This document shows positions 5,132 to 5,204 of a stretch of DNA of 5,204 bases, piece by piece. The position numbers and the translations under genes were made by a program. The stretch comes from Cryomorphaceae bacterium (lineage in GTDB: Bacteria > Bacteroidota > Bacteroidia > Flavobacteriales_G > Salibacteraceae). The number at the start of each line of letters is the position of its first letter. Positions within the stretch are counted from its first letter, which is position 1. The stretch is from the NCBI GenBank assembly GCA_003564735.1, contig PXEK01000303.1, positions 1 through 5,204 on the forward strand, in the 5' to 3' direction. The notes beneath the pieces are model-generated. The model was not told the DNA's origin, searched no databases, and saw nothing but the letters and a program-made list of their open reading frames with translations.

Positions 5132-5204
5132 ATGGAAAAAGAAGATTTTCGCAGGGTAGATGATGCTACAAGAGCTAGCTATCGTAAACGAGCAATAAGC
5201 CTTA
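5132..5204 (+). CDS. Partial gene, possible IS630-type transposase or HTH protein N-terminus
   Basis: An ATG opens a frame that stays open for 24 codons to the window edge, reading MEKEDFRRVDDATRASYRKR then AISL. The charged start followed by a RKRAISL helix resembles the first helix of the winged-helix DNA-binding region in IS630-family transposases and related orphan helix-turn-helix proteins (pattern: D-x-R-K-x(6-10)-RKRAVxLV). Too little is visible to be sure, and an unrelated small regulator is possible. The start is supported by the exact -7 promoter element 4 nt upstream. If it is a transposase, the left end of the element should lie in the AT-rich spacer 5054-5119, but I could not identify a terminal inverted repeat without the right end. 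It is divergent from the SRAP gene. Confidence 0.4.
   Translation, partial: MEKEDFRRVDDATRASYRKRAISL

Overview
The window looks like a piece of a Bacteroidota chromosome, probably a flavobacterium-like pigmented marine or aquatic lineage. Four things point there. A DAHP synthase carries a chorismate mutase at its C-terminus. The carotenoid genes (fused CrtYcd-type cyclase, CrtZ, CruF-like hydratase) are a set known from that phylum. Shine-Dalgarno sequences are essentially absent. Two good matches to the Bacteroidota -7 promoter element TAnnTTTG lie upstream of genes. The taxonomic call is an inference from gene content, not from a marker gene.

Left part (1-2644, + strand): four closely packed, co-directional genes. 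The first is the 3' portion of a bifunctional DAHP synthase/chorismate mutase (entry to aromatic amino acid synthesis). After a 20-nt gap come three membrane proteins of carotenoid tailoring: a CruF-like carotenoid 1',2'-hydratase family protein, a ten-histidine beta-carotene hydroxylase (CrtZ), and a two-repeat lycopene cyclase (CrtYc-CrtYd fusion). The last three are separated by 1 nt and then overlap by 4 nt, so they are almost certainly co-transcribed and translationally coupled. Together their chemistry (beta-ring closure, 3-hydroxylation of the ring, hydration of the open psi end) is what is needed for monocyclic hydroxylated carotenoids such as saproxanthin or myxol. The desaturases and phytoene synthase are not in the window.

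Middle and right part (2653-5038, - strand): a Nudix hydrolase, an M42 aminopeptidase with a strong intrinsic terminator, and an SRAP-family (HMCES/YedK) abasic-site DNA-protein crosslinking protein. The Nudix gene converges on the cyclase with only 8 nt between stop codons. The spacers around the M42 gene carry three copies of an 8-bp word, TCAGAACC; two of them belong to a 14-bp inverted repeat that brackets the gene.

Right edge (5039-5204): a divergent intergenic region with a near-consensus Bacteroidota -7 element 4 nt from an ATG, followed by the first 24 codons of a gene that runs out of the window. Its N-terminus resembles the helix-turn-helix start of IS630-type transposases, but this is tentative. 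No RNA genes, CRISPR arrays or complete insertion sequences were seen. No stretch over 300 bases lacks a gene. Nothing here amounts to a clearly new system; the most useful leads are the carotenoid cassette and the intergenic repeats.
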